A stretch of 46,071 nucleotides of DNA from Deltaproteobacteria bacterium (GTDB taxonomy: Bacteria; Desulfobacterota; Binatia; UBA9968): NCBI GenBank assembly GCA_005879605.1, contig VBKE01000014.1, forward strand, positions 1-46,071, given 5' to 3'. Position 1 is the first letter of the stretch; each line of letters starts with the position of its first letter. The translations under genes were made by a program, and so were the position numbers. This document shows positions 37,400 through 45,199 of this stretch, piece by piece. The notes beneath the pieces are model-generated. The model did no database searches. It was not told where the DNA came from and saw nothing but the letters and a program-made list of their open reading frames with translations.

Positions 37400-37633
37400 T
37401 CACGGAGTAATAGGTGGTGGCGCGATCGCCGACGAGATCACCAGAGCAAATCCGATGATCACAGAAGCCATAACGATCGCGATCGCAAGGTTTCCCTTCT
37501 TTAATTCATCCCACTCATCCACAGGCGTGAGCCACGTGAAAATCCCTAGTAAGATCCAGAGGGAAACAGCCATCGTAAAAATGCCTACGGCGCCCCATCC
37601 GATTAGTGTCAGATAATCGATAAGAATACTCAT
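37400..37633 (-). CDS. Small DUF350-like membrane protein
   Basis: 77 residues from ATG 37633, with GGAG nine bases upstream. Two hydrophobic helices (AVGIFTMAVSLWILLGIFTWL and LAIAIVMASVIIGFALVISSAI) flank a charged loop DEWDELKKGN, the pattern of DUF350 proteins. Function unknown. The frame is open further up to 37693, but that part is not hydrophobic and lacks a site. Confidence 0.65.
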   Translation of the reverse strand: MSILIDYLTLIGWGAVGIFTMAVSLWILLGIFTWLTPVDEWDELKKGNLAIAIVMASVIIGFALVISSAIAPPPITP

Positions 37634-37860
37634 CGGTCCGTTCTCCTTTTTAAAATTGCCCTGCAGCCTATTTTGTACATGGACCGCCGTCAAGTTCTTT
37701 CAAACGGAGCAGGGCTGGATTGAACGACGGCGTAGTGTATTTCGGGTCTCCGCTGAAGTCACTTCTAGAGCGTCTCAAGGTCGGAACTGTTTGAATCCAG
37801 GTTGTATTCGTTCACTCCGCACTATAAAGCATTGGGCGGAATGAAGAAGGGAGAAGTCAA

Positions 37861-38013
37861 ATGACTATCGGAGTAGTATCGATCGGCATGCTGCTGTTGG
37901 CACTCTGGCTTATCGTGACTGGTCTGTCATCTCTCATACGTCTTCCAATACCCTCGCAAGTTATGGGAGTCCTGGCGCTACTGGCAGGGATCCTGTTGTT
38001 GGTCGGACGGTAA
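37861..38013 (+). CDS. Very small two-helix membrane protein (50 residues)
   Basis: MTIGVVSIGMLLLALWLIVT is followed by a short loop and MGVLALLAGILLLVGR, two hydrophobic helices in 50 residues. AGGGAGAAG lies before the ATG. It resembles many unnamed small stress-type membrane proteins. It points away from the DUF350-like gene. Confidence 0.55.
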   Translation: MTIGVVSIGMLLLALWLIVTGLSSLIRLPIPSQVMGVLALLAGILLLVGR

Positions 38014-38080
38014 ACGGATCGTGAAAAACGCCGGAGCCTGAATTGACACTTCTTCGCTCTGGACTCTCTGTCCTAAGTCC

Positions 38081-38207
38081 CGCGGAACTGTTCGAGGGCG
38101 CGTCGAGGTCTTCGACGATCTCCTGGGGAGAACGTCGGGGTCGGAAGGTTGTCGGACTCTTCCAGGCTTTCGTCTCTGAGCCCGAAGATGTCGAGGCTGG
38201 CCTTATC
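38081..38207 (-). pseudogene. hsdM 3'-end fragment, copy 4
   Basis: About 127 bases from the same hsdM 3' region (EESDNLPDPDVL through ALEQF), with frameshifting indels and a shortened right half. It sits between the 50-residue membrane protein gene and the third binding-protein gene, whose stop codon is at 38252. Confidence 0.7.
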
Positions 38208-38251
38208 ACACTGATGGTTCCTTTGATTTCCAATTATTTTGCTCTCTGACG

Positions 38252-39259
38252 TTACATCCGACCCAGCTCCTGCAGGACGCGGTTCACGAAGCGACGCTCG
38301 AAAAACTTGTCATAGGGCACCGGGGCCGTCATAAACCCTACTTTCTGGAGGAAATTCGCGGTGTAATTGTACGCCGCCTCCGAAATATCGCCGTTCACGC
38401 CAAACACCAATCGCGGGTCCGCCAGATCGTAGGCCTTGCTCAAAATCTCCGGGCTCTCGTCCTTGATGACCTTGACGGCGATGGCCATAAAGCCCGCCTT
38501 GTTGGCCGCTATGAACCGGCTGGCCTCGGTGAGCGCCCTGGTAAGTTTGTAAATGGTCTCGGGATTCTTCGCGATGTATTCTTCTCTGGCCATGGAGAAG
38601 TTGTTAGGGAGCTCCGGTACGACCTTTGGGACCTCTGCCAGCGAGATGATCTGAGGGTATTGCGCGAGCTTCGCCACCTCATCGAGCGTTGCCATCGTCG
38701 CGTCAACCTTACCGGCAACCACTGATCTGAAGCGATCCGCAGGAGAGCCCACCGACACATACTGCACCTTATCCGGGTCGACACCGCTCCGCTCCAATAC
38801 GATGCGGGGGACATGGTACGAATAGCCGCCAATGCCCGAGACACCCACACTCTTCCCTACCAAACCCTGCAGTGTGGTGGCGCTCTCCCTCCGCGCGACG
38901 ATGTGAAAGGGGGAGATAGGGTTGGGAACTAACCAAGCCCTAATCTTAGCTCCCTTCGAAGCGCTCACCATGACGGCGGTGCCCCCTATGATGATGGCCG
39001 CATCTAACTCACCGGCTAGCAGGGCTTTAGTGTGGTTGGGGTCCCCGGCAATCTCAACAATCTCCACGTCAAGACCCTGCTTCTTAAAGAGACCTCTTTC
39101 TAAAGCCACGTAGGGCGCCAGCACATGTAAGGCGGGTGGACTGAGAGAAGAGCCCAACTTGACTTTCACGGCCTGGGCACCGGCAGGGTCGGCTGCCAAC
39201 AGAGACGCGAAAAGAAACAGCCACGTCACTCCGGTCCTCGAATAAATTTTGTTTGGCAT
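38252..39259 (-). CDS. NMT1/SsuA-type substrate-binding protein 3
   Basis: A 335-residue exported binding protein. The signal peptide region is GVTWLFLFASLLAADPAGAQA. The mature protein begins VKVKLGSSLSPPALHVLAPYVALERGLFKKQGLDVEIVEIAG and has LLAGELDAAIIIGGTAVM and LVGKSVGVSGIGGYSYHVP, the two-lobe layout of the family. The ligand is unknown and, as with the two at 28-30 kb, no permease or ATPase gene is nearby. The upstream 39260-39395 is probably its promoter region. Confidence 0.87.
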   Translation of the reverse strand: MPNKIYSRTGVTWLFLFASLLAADPAGAQAVKVKLGSSLSPPALHVLAPYVALERGLFKKQGLDVEIVEIAGDPNHTKALLAGELDAAIIIGGTAVMVSASKGAKIRAWLVPNPISPFHIVARRESATTLQGLVGKSVGVSGIGGYSYHVPRIVLERSGVDPDKVQYVSVGSPADRFRSVVAGKVDATMATLDEVAKLAQYPQIISLAEVPKVVPELPNNFSMAREEYIAKNPETIYKLTRALTEASRFIAANKAGFMAIAVKVIKDESPEILSKAYDLADPRLVFGVNGDISEAAYNYTANFLQKVGFMTAPVPYDKFFERRFVNRVLQELGRM

Positions 39260-39395
39260 CGTCGTTCCTCCTCTCCTCTGTTTTGCCCAGTGTCACGCCT
39301 TCGCCACCTCTCCGGTGCACGGTGTTTAACTGTGGTTAGAGGTGCTAGCTAAGCTCGTAGAGAATTATCCATCCCTACATTGGATCTTACCTTGG

Positions 39396-39540
39396 TTAAT
39401 CCTTTTCAGTCTCGGGTTCATTACGACCCAAATCTGCGGCGATTTCGCGAAATTGTTCAAGTGCGGCTTCGAGATCTTCGACGATCTCCTGGGCGAGCAC
39501 GTCGGGATCGGGAAGGTTGTCGGATTCTTTCAGATAGTCA
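39396..39540 (-). pseudogene. hsdM 3'-end fragment, copy 5
   Basis: The minus strand reads LKESDNLPDPDVLAQEIVED then LEAALEQFREIAADLGRNEPE and a stop, almost residue for residue the hsdM C-terminus, and open. Upstream it runs in frame into a transposase-like segment, so the hsdM part begins abruptly after LRLDY. Confidence 0.75.
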
Positions 39541-39775
39541 AGACGTAAAATCAAAAGCCCGTAATCGGCCGGGGAGAAACCTCGATGACCTCCGGCTTCC
39601 AACTTGTCTCTTCCTCCTTCGGGATTTAGTTTCTTTCTTTTTCCACGAGAAACGTTACTGTAATAGCCCGTAGTAGCGCACCAATTGCTCGCCCTTGTTG
39701 GGGATATGGGCTGTGATGGCTAAAATCCAGTCCAAGACAGGGAAGACCGCAAGCTTTTCTTGAGCGCTTTGGGTT
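39541..39775 (-). mobile_element. IS91-like transposase C-terminal remnant
   Basis: The minus strand reads EKLAVFPVLDWILAITAHIP, then NKGEQLVRYYG, and after a one-base shift YSNVSRGKRKKLNPEGGRDK. This is the C-terminal RYYG-x-YSN-x-RG signature region of IS91/ISCR-type transposases as I know it. The catalytic domain is missing (the remnant meets the propeller gene's 3' end) and the tail is fused to hsdM fragment 5. It is certainly non-functional. Confidence 0.6.
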
Positions 39776-39787
39776 GCCGAGGAGCAG

Positions 39788-40903
39788 CTATCGGGCCCGG
39801 CCGCGCATGGAGGCCGGATGCCCCGGCAGCTGCAGCCGTTTGCCCGTGTCCGTCACCCGCGTGCCATCCACCTTCAGGATCGACACGTCCTGGTCGAGGA
39901 AGTTGCCGACGTAGAGATACTTGCCGTCCGGGCTGAAGACCGCGCCTTCGGGAAGCCCTCGCACTTCGACCTCGCCGACCTTCGTGACCTTCTTGCCGTC
40001 GATCTTGAGCATGGCGACGCGGCCATTGCGGTTGTAGAACCAGGCGTTCTTCGGCCCATCGTTCCCGCTCAGGAGCATTGCCACGGCGATCTCGCCCGTA
40101 GGGCTGATCGTGAGCCCTTCTGGCGCGTCGCCAACGACCACGCGATCGATAACGCGCGGCGGGTCGGCCTCGAGGTCGATCACGCTGACCGTGTCGATGT
40201 GCCCGTCTGACCGGCCTGAGTTGCCGTTATCAGCCGTCAGGGCGAGCTTCCCGTTAGGCGTCACGTCAATGTTGTAGGGCCACAGCCCGACCGGCATGTC
40301 GTACTTGGCGTAGGTGACCTTCTGGCCTTCAACGCTTAGCACCGCGACCTTGTGGGCGGGAAACTTGACCGCGAGCGCGCGCTTGCCGTCCGGCGTGAAG
40401 ACGACATGGGCGACCGTGTCGCCGATGGGAACCGTGTCCACGAGCTTGACTTCGTTTCCCTGAATCGGCGCGTTGATCGAGAGCCCCGACGGCTGCTTGC
40501 CCACCTCGACCGTGGCGATGTGCTTGGGCGGGCTCGCTTTCAGGTCGATCACGTAGAGTTTGTTGTCAGGCGCAGGCTTCCACGCCGTCCCCTCCTGCAC
40601 CCAGTTGAGCGAGTTGGCGACGATGGCGAGCCGCTCATCCGGCGTGATCGCCAGGTTCACCGGGGGACCGACGATGGAGTTCATGAGGGGCAGGCTGACG
40701 AGGATCTTCGGCGCTTCCCGATTGGAGATGTCAACGATCGAGATCGTGTCCTTCCCCGGAGGGCCGAAGACGACCTGCCCGGCGTCATTGAAGCTGTACT
40801 TGTCGTCGTTCCCAATGATCATCAGCTGCGCGCTGGCTGCGTACGGGAACGCCGAAAACACCAGGACGAGCAGAAATGCGGTGAGTCGAACCGGGTGGTT
40901 CAT
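39788..40903 (-). CDS. Exported YVTN-type beta-propeller protein
   Basis: About 371 residues from ATG 40903, where a signal peptide starts (RLTAFLLVLVFSAFPYAASAQ). The body is a seven-bladed-type propeller with recurring TPDGK/SPDGKYLYVGN blades and VSVIDLEADPPRVI units, as in surface-layer and periplasmic YncE/YVTN proteins. The frame is open to 40951, but the extra residues are not hydrophobic. The sequence looks richer in G and C than its neighbours, suggesting a separate origin. The function is unknown. In 40904-41164 I see no gene. Confidence 0.83.
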   Translation of the reverse strand: MNHPVRLTAFLLVLVFSAFPYAASAQLMIIGNDDKYSFNDAGQVVFGPPGKDTISIVDISNREAPKILVSLPLMNSIVGPPVNLAITPDERLAIVANSLNWVQEGTAWKPAPDNKLYVIDLKASPPKHIATVEVGKQPSGLSINAPIQGNEVKLVDTVPIGDTVAHVVFTPDGKRALAVKFPAHKVAVLSVEGQKVTYAKYDMPVGLWPYNIDVTPNGKLALTADNGNSGRSDGHIDTVSVIDLEADPPRVIDRVVVGDAPEGLTISPTGEIAVAMLLSGNDGPKNAWFYNRNGRVAMLKIDGKKVTKVGEVEVRGLPEGAVFSPDGKYLYVGNFLDQDVSILKVDGTRVTDTGKRLQLPGHPASMRGRAR

Positions 40904-41164
40904 GGCTATCGGCAGGGAAGTTGGTTTGGGCAACACTAGCAGGGGAGGCATTCGTCGTCAAGCCCGCCGAACGCACTGGCCCGAATGGCCTTGTCAATTC
41001 CGATATGCGACAAATTTTGAAAATTACGGGCTGCCAGCTTATTGCTTAATTCCGTTATTGTGACCCCAGGATTGAACTGAGCGGCGCGTCAGTGCAATCC
41101 GCCGAAGTGCAATCAAGTAGAGTAAATAGCCGCTACGGAATTAGTTCCAAGTTCATTGACCATG

Positions 41165-42663
41165 CTATGAACTTTTTTCTGGAGACATATTCCCACCTAA
41201 GTCATTTGCGATTTCACGGAATTGTTCGAGAGCGGCTTCGAGATCGTCAACGATTTCCTGGGCGAGTACGTCGGGATCAGGGAGATTGTCGGACTCTTCG
41301 AGGCTCTCGTCTCTGAGCCAGAAGATATCGAGGCTGGCTTTATCGCGGTTGATGAGCTCGTCGTAATCGTACGCGCGCCAGCGGCCGTCGGGTTTCTTGT
41401 CGGACCAGGTCGGCGTCCGCTGATGGCGGTTCTCGGGGTTGTAGCACTGGACGAACTCGTCTAGGTCTTCGCGCTTCAATGGGTTGGTCTTGAGCGTGAA
41501 GTGCTTGTTGGTTCGAAGATCATAAATCCAGAGCTTCTTGGTCCATGGCGTTTCACTCGCCGGCTTCTTGTCGAAGAATAGGACGTTGGCTTTACTCCTT
41601 GCGCGTAGAACAAACCGGTTGGTAGACGGAGCAAGGTATGAACCTCGCACTCGTGTAGCAGCTTCCGGCGGACCGTCTCCCCCGCGCCACCTTCGAAGAG
41701 GACGTTGTCCGGGACAACGATCGCCGCCCGGCCGTTTTGCTTCAGCAGGGTTTTGACGTGCTGAAGGAAGTTGAGCTGCTTGTTGGAAGTCGTGGCCCAG
41801 AAGTTATCGCGCTCGATGATTTCCGTTTCCCGCGCCACTTTCCCGTCATCGGCTACAATCGTCGTGCTGCTCTTTTTGCCGAAAGGCGGATTGGTCATCA
41901 CGATCTCGTATCGGTCGCCCGGATCACCCGCCAAAGAATCCGCAACTACCAATGGAAGCTCATCGCCGCCGATGCCGTGCAGCATCATATTCATGGCGCA
42001 CAAACGAGCCGTGCTTTGAACCAGCTCGCACCCGCGGAACGTCGTTTCTTTCAGCTTTCGCTTCTCATCCCTCGTCATGTTCGGATAATGCCGGATGACG
42101 TACTCATTCGCCGCGAGGAAGAATCCGCCCGTGCCGCATGCTGGATCACAGATTGTCTCATTAGGCTTGGGCGCTATGACATCGACGATGCCCGCGATCA
42201 AAGGACGCGGCGTGAAGTATTGCCCGGCTCCCGTCTTTACATCCTGCGCGTTCTTCTCCAGCAAGCCCTCGTAGGCGTCGCCCTTCACATCCGCGCTCAT
42301 CACCGACCAGTTTTCCTTGTCGATCAGATCGACAATCAGCCGCCGCAACTTCGCCGGGTCCTGAAACTTATTCTGGGATTTATTGAAGATCAGCCCGAGC
42401 AGGCCCTTTTCGTTGCCGAGCTTCTCTAAGACGTGGCGGTAATGATCGAATAATTCATCACCGTCTTTCTTTACGAGACTAGCCCAGCTAAATTCCGCAG
42501 GAACGGAGCTAGGTTGGTTATGGGGTGGTTTGGTCCGCTCATCTGCCATCTTGAGAAACAACAAGTACGTCAGTTGTTCAACGTAATCGCCGTAGCTCAT
42601 CCCATCGTCGCGGAGGACGTTACAGTAGTTCCAAAGCTTTTGAACGATTGCCGAGGAAGTCAT
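41165..42663 (-). pseudogene. hsdM: Type I restriction-modification methylase subunit HsdM, one frameshift
   Basis: The subunit that methylates adenine in type I systems with HsdS and HsdR. The N-terminal HsdM domain (MTSSAIVQKLWNYCNVLRDD) and N6-methylase core are present: GQYFTPRPLI, AdoMet motif I DPACGTGGFF (about residue 173) and catalytic NPPFG (about 258). The C-terminal part (ANVLFFDKKPASETPWTKKLW to SPEKSS) is in another frame. One base is missing in the A-run at 41591-41593; restoring it gives 499 residues, full length. It may be phase-variable, dead or a sequencing error. No hsdS or hsdR is next to it, so it is an orphan. Its 3' end is the source sequence of the fragments to the left. 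Confidence 0.88.
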
Positions 42664-42771
42664 TTTTCTACTCGTTCAGTACAACCCATGTGCTTGGATT
42701 CACGGAATGAATGAACTCCGACACCTTGAGTATACGCGTTCGCAACGGACTGGTTCCGCAAATGTGAAACT

Positions 42772-42999
42772 TTACGCCCGTAACAAACGTGCGTGCGTGA
42801 TTTCCTTTCTCTGAACCGGACGAATCTCGGAAGCATCTAAAGTCGCTATCGCCAATGTCTCTCCATCGAGAGCTACAAACTCTACTTCAAACGCTTCGCC
42901 CTTCTTATGGACATGGATAACGGTTCCGACATCGCCGGTTTTCAACCCCTGTTCAGGAACTTCTTCTCTCAAAACTACTCTGTCATGTTCTTTGATCAT
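42772..42999 (-). CDS. DUF4926 family protein, copy 2
   Basis: 75 residues: KEHDRVVLREEVPEQGLKTGDVGTVIHVHKKGEAFEVEFVALDGETLAIATL, a clean DUF4926 protein. AGGAGAAG precedes the ATG. It lies downstream of an antitoxin and ParE remnant and upstream of hsdM. It is the better conserved of the two DUF4926 copies in the window. Confidence 0.82.
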   Translation of the reverse strand: MIKEHDRVVLREEVPEQGLKTGDVGTVIHVHKKGEAFEVEFVALDGETLAIATLDASEIRPVQRKEITHARLLRA

Positions 43000-43061
43000 A
43001 CACTTCTCCTATATAGAGGTGTGGTTTATCTCGCTCTCGCGAATCGCCCTCAGGAGAAGCA

Positions 43062-43196
43062 CTAAATTCGATCTATCCAGTAACGCGGCCGGCGATGCAG
43101 GTGCGCTACAGCTACGACAACAAGGGTTTCGCCGTCAACGCCGTAGATCAACCCGTAGGGAAACCGCGCCAAGCGACAGCGGCGAAACTTACTTTC
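43062..43196 (-). pseudogene. ParE/RelE-type toxin, C-terminal half only
   Basis: ESKFRRCRLARFPYGLIYGV then DGETLVVVAVAHLHRRPRYWIDRI and a stop is the last 45 residues of a ParE-like ribonuclease-fold/gyrase toxin. The N-terminal half is gone: the segment begins immediately at the antitoxin stop codon with no start codon, as after an internal deletion. Confidence 0.7.
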
Positions 43197-43416
43197 ACGA
43201 GCGGCGGTGTTTGGCCATGACGGACTCATAGGAGACGGTTGGGATCTTGCCTGCTTTGTAAGCCGCCCACCGTTTGCGCGCCTCCTTCGCCCACACCCGG
43301 TCGATTTCCGGGTCCGGCTTGTCCAAATCAGTGAGAATTGCGTTCACCAAGCGTAATTTCTCAACGTCCGCTAGTTCACGAATTTCTTCAGCTATCTTTT
43401 CTACACTCTTGCCCAT
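43195..43416 (-). CDS. Addiction-module antitoxin (ParD/RelB-like small protein)
   Basis: A 73-residue protein: IAEEIRELADVEKLRLVNAILTDLDKPDPEIDRVWAKEARKRWAAYKAG matches the putative addiction-module component family (TIGR02574 type) that pairs with ParE toxins. GGGAGG precedes the ATG. Its partner toxin survives only as the C-terminal half, so the module is broken with the antitoxin intact. Confidence 0.75.
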   Translation of the reverse strand: MGKSVEKIAEEIRELADVEKLRLVNAILTDLDKPDPEIDRVWAKEARKRWAAYKAGKIPTVSYESVMAKHRRS

Positions 43417-43509
43417 TTCGAACCTCCCTTAAGTTGACTCTCAACAGTGCCTACACCAACTATCACCAATCCTGAGTTCTTTGTGCGATAAGTGAAACAC
43501 TCCCGACCC

Positions 43510-43774
43510 TTCTCACGCCCTTCTCCAACGTCGGCCAAGTCGCTTCTTCTGGCACGATGCTCGCGTGATTGTACGGCTTCTTCGTTCGCTCATCCGCCAT
43601 CTTGAGAAACAGCAAATACGTCAACTGCTCAGAGCCCCTGTCCGCGTGCTTGCCTGCGTGTACACGCAAGCAGGTAGCTCATCCCGCCTGCCTGTGCGTG
43701 CCCGCACGCAGACAGGTCATCGCGGAGGACGTTACAGTACTTCCAAAGTTTCTGAACGATTGCCGAAGACGTCA
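43510..43774 (-). pseudogene. hsdM 5'-end fragment
   Basis: Reads MTSSAIVQKLWKYCNVLRDD, is interrupted by palindromic sequence, then EQLTYLLFLKMADERTKKPY and EEATWPTLEKG, a near copy of the first 65 codons of hsdM at 42663. The coding frame is lost beyond that. It begins 9 bases after the AbiEii-like gene, so this or its parent was downstream in the same operon. Confidence 0.8.
43637..43716. repeat. Two palindromic insertions in the hsdM 5' fragment
   Basis: Compared with intact hsdM, two hairpin units replace short stretches, with the original GTAGCTCATCCC kept between them. Unit 1 (about 43637-43674) includes GCGTGTACACGC and unit 2 (about 43686-43716) includes GTGCGTGCCCGCACGCA. Outer ends CCTGTCCGCGTG and CACGCAGACAGG are near-perfect inverted repeats. 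It resembles a REP/BIME-type element. Confidence 0.75.
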
Positions 43775-43783
43775 TGGAGTCTA

Positions 43784-45199
43784 TTAGTACCTCGTGTCTA
43801 TAAAATATCCTCTACGACCAGAGCATCTATATCCATGTTTATCTTTGTGAGGGCGGAGCTGGGAATCACGCTTTTTGCGATAGAATTTCTTCCCGCAATA
43901 ATAGCACTCGTATACATAGGTTGGCCCAAAGCGAGACGACCTTGAAACTTTTGTCCGCGGCCCTTTAGCTATTCGGAATCCTGTAGTACTACGCTGGATT
44001 GGCGGCGCAGATACCGGCCCAGAGGGCGAGAGTTCAACCACATACCTAGGAACAAAAGACACGTTAGACGCTCCTGCTCCTTCTATTTTATCGACCCGAT
44101 ATGATCTAGCCTCGCCGGTATTATGTCGAACCGCATGCAGAAGCAAATGACCATCACGAGTTCGCCGCAAGGAATAGGGTTCTATCACGCGAGTACTTCC
44201 CTGGTACGCAAGATTAACACACAAGCGGTTTGATGCGGCAAAGCGAATAATTTCAAGTGGGACCGGAGAACTCCATGATTGGGCCATAGCGGATGGTCGC
44301 CAGGTTTGATCCACCCCGGTGCTGATCTCGGGGAACGCTGGTCGTTCGACTCTCTCAACGGTTCCCAGTAGCCACTCGAATACTCCAGGTAGTTCATTCC
44401 AAAACTGTTCAAAGGGGGGCAAGGCGGGCAACTGGTGGCCCAGCATATTGCCCCACTCAGCTTCTAGTTCTCGACGGTTCGCATGATCCGTAAAATCTTG
44501 CATGGTCGGGACAGATATCCCTTTGAAGCTGCACTTTTGATTCAATGTACTTATCACAATTTGACGGTCAGGCCGGAAGTTGTCATGGCGATACAGGTGA
44601 ACCACGTCGTAGAGGTCACGTGGCCTTAGACGTTCTTTCAATGCCCTAGTCTTTTCTGCAAAGAGTTCCTCGAAAGAATAGCACAAAATCTCAATACCAT
44701 CCGACGGATTGTCCGTATAAGGATGGTGGACTTTACGCATCACCGGCTGGAGAACGAGCACCTCATCGGCTGTTAGATCAAACCTTACCCGTGGTAGATC
44801 TCCACCCATTTCCATCGGTCCCCGGAAAGCTATTCGTCCCTCAACAGAAGTCCCTCCTCGTGGATTTTGATTAACGTCGAAACGAATCAATTCTCTTGGA
44901 ATCTCGATACCTGTCGCCTCATAAATCCACGTGGCAATCTCTGAGAAAGCTCCAATAAGAAATTCTTTGGTCAACTGGTTTGGATCTGTAGTGGTGAAAT
45001 CCAAGTCCTCGGAGAAACGGTAGGTCTCAAAGAAACACTTCTTCAGACAGGTGCCACCTTTGAAGATCCAGCTTCCGCCGAGTTCGGAATGCTGAGCTAT
45101 CCCTGCTAGCAGCCAACCGAGGATGTAGTCTTTCTCAACAACGTTAGGTGCTAAGCCGAGTTCGTTCGAAAAGTTTAATATCTCTCGTTTGCCGATCAT
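43784..45199 (-). CDS. AbiEii-family nucleotidyltransferase toxin fused to WYL domain and zinc-finger-like tail
   Basis: A 471-residue protein. Residues about 1-290 are an AbiEii-type (type IV TA) nucleotidyltransferase: FKGGTCLKKCFFETYRFSEDLDF carries the GG...SxDLDF catalytic motif (about residues 46-68), and LKERLRPRDLYDVVHLYRHD is the second family block. Residues about 313-390 are a WYL-like sensor domain (RFAASNRLCVNLAYQGSTRV, then LLHAVRHNTGEARSYRVDKI). The tail has Cys432-x2-Cys435, His451-x3-His455 and Cys459, likely a zinc site. The ATG at 45199 overlaps the upstream antitoxin stop as ATGA, so translation is coupled. The WYL and zinc parts are not part of standard AbiEii. Confidence 0.85.
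   Translation of the reverse strand: MIGKREILNFSNELGLAPNVVEKDYILGWLLAGIAQHSELGGSWIFKGGTCLKKCFFETYRFSEDLDFTTTDPNQLTKEFLIGAFSEIATWIYEATGIEIPRELIRFDVNQNPRGGTSVEGRIAFRGPMEMGGDLPRVRFDLTADEVLVLQPVMRKVHHPYTDNPSDGIEILCYSFEELFAEKTRALKERLRPRDLYDVVHLYRHDNFRPDRQIVISTLNQKCSFKGISVPTMQDFTDHANRRELEAEWGNMLGHQLPALPPFEQFWNELPGVFEWLLGTVERVERPAFPEISTGVDQTWRPSAMAQSWSSPVPLEIIRFAASNRLCVNLAYQGSTRVIEPYSLRRTRDGHLLLHAVRHNTGEARSYRVDKIEGAGASNVSFVPRYVVELSPSGPVSAPPIQRSTTGFRIAKGPRTKVSRSSRFGPTYVYECYYCGKKFYRKKRDSQLRPHKDKHGYRCSGRRGYFIDTRY

Noticed and set aside
41222..42429. Plus-strand frames opposite hsdM
   Set aside because: Antisense shadows of the methylase gene.
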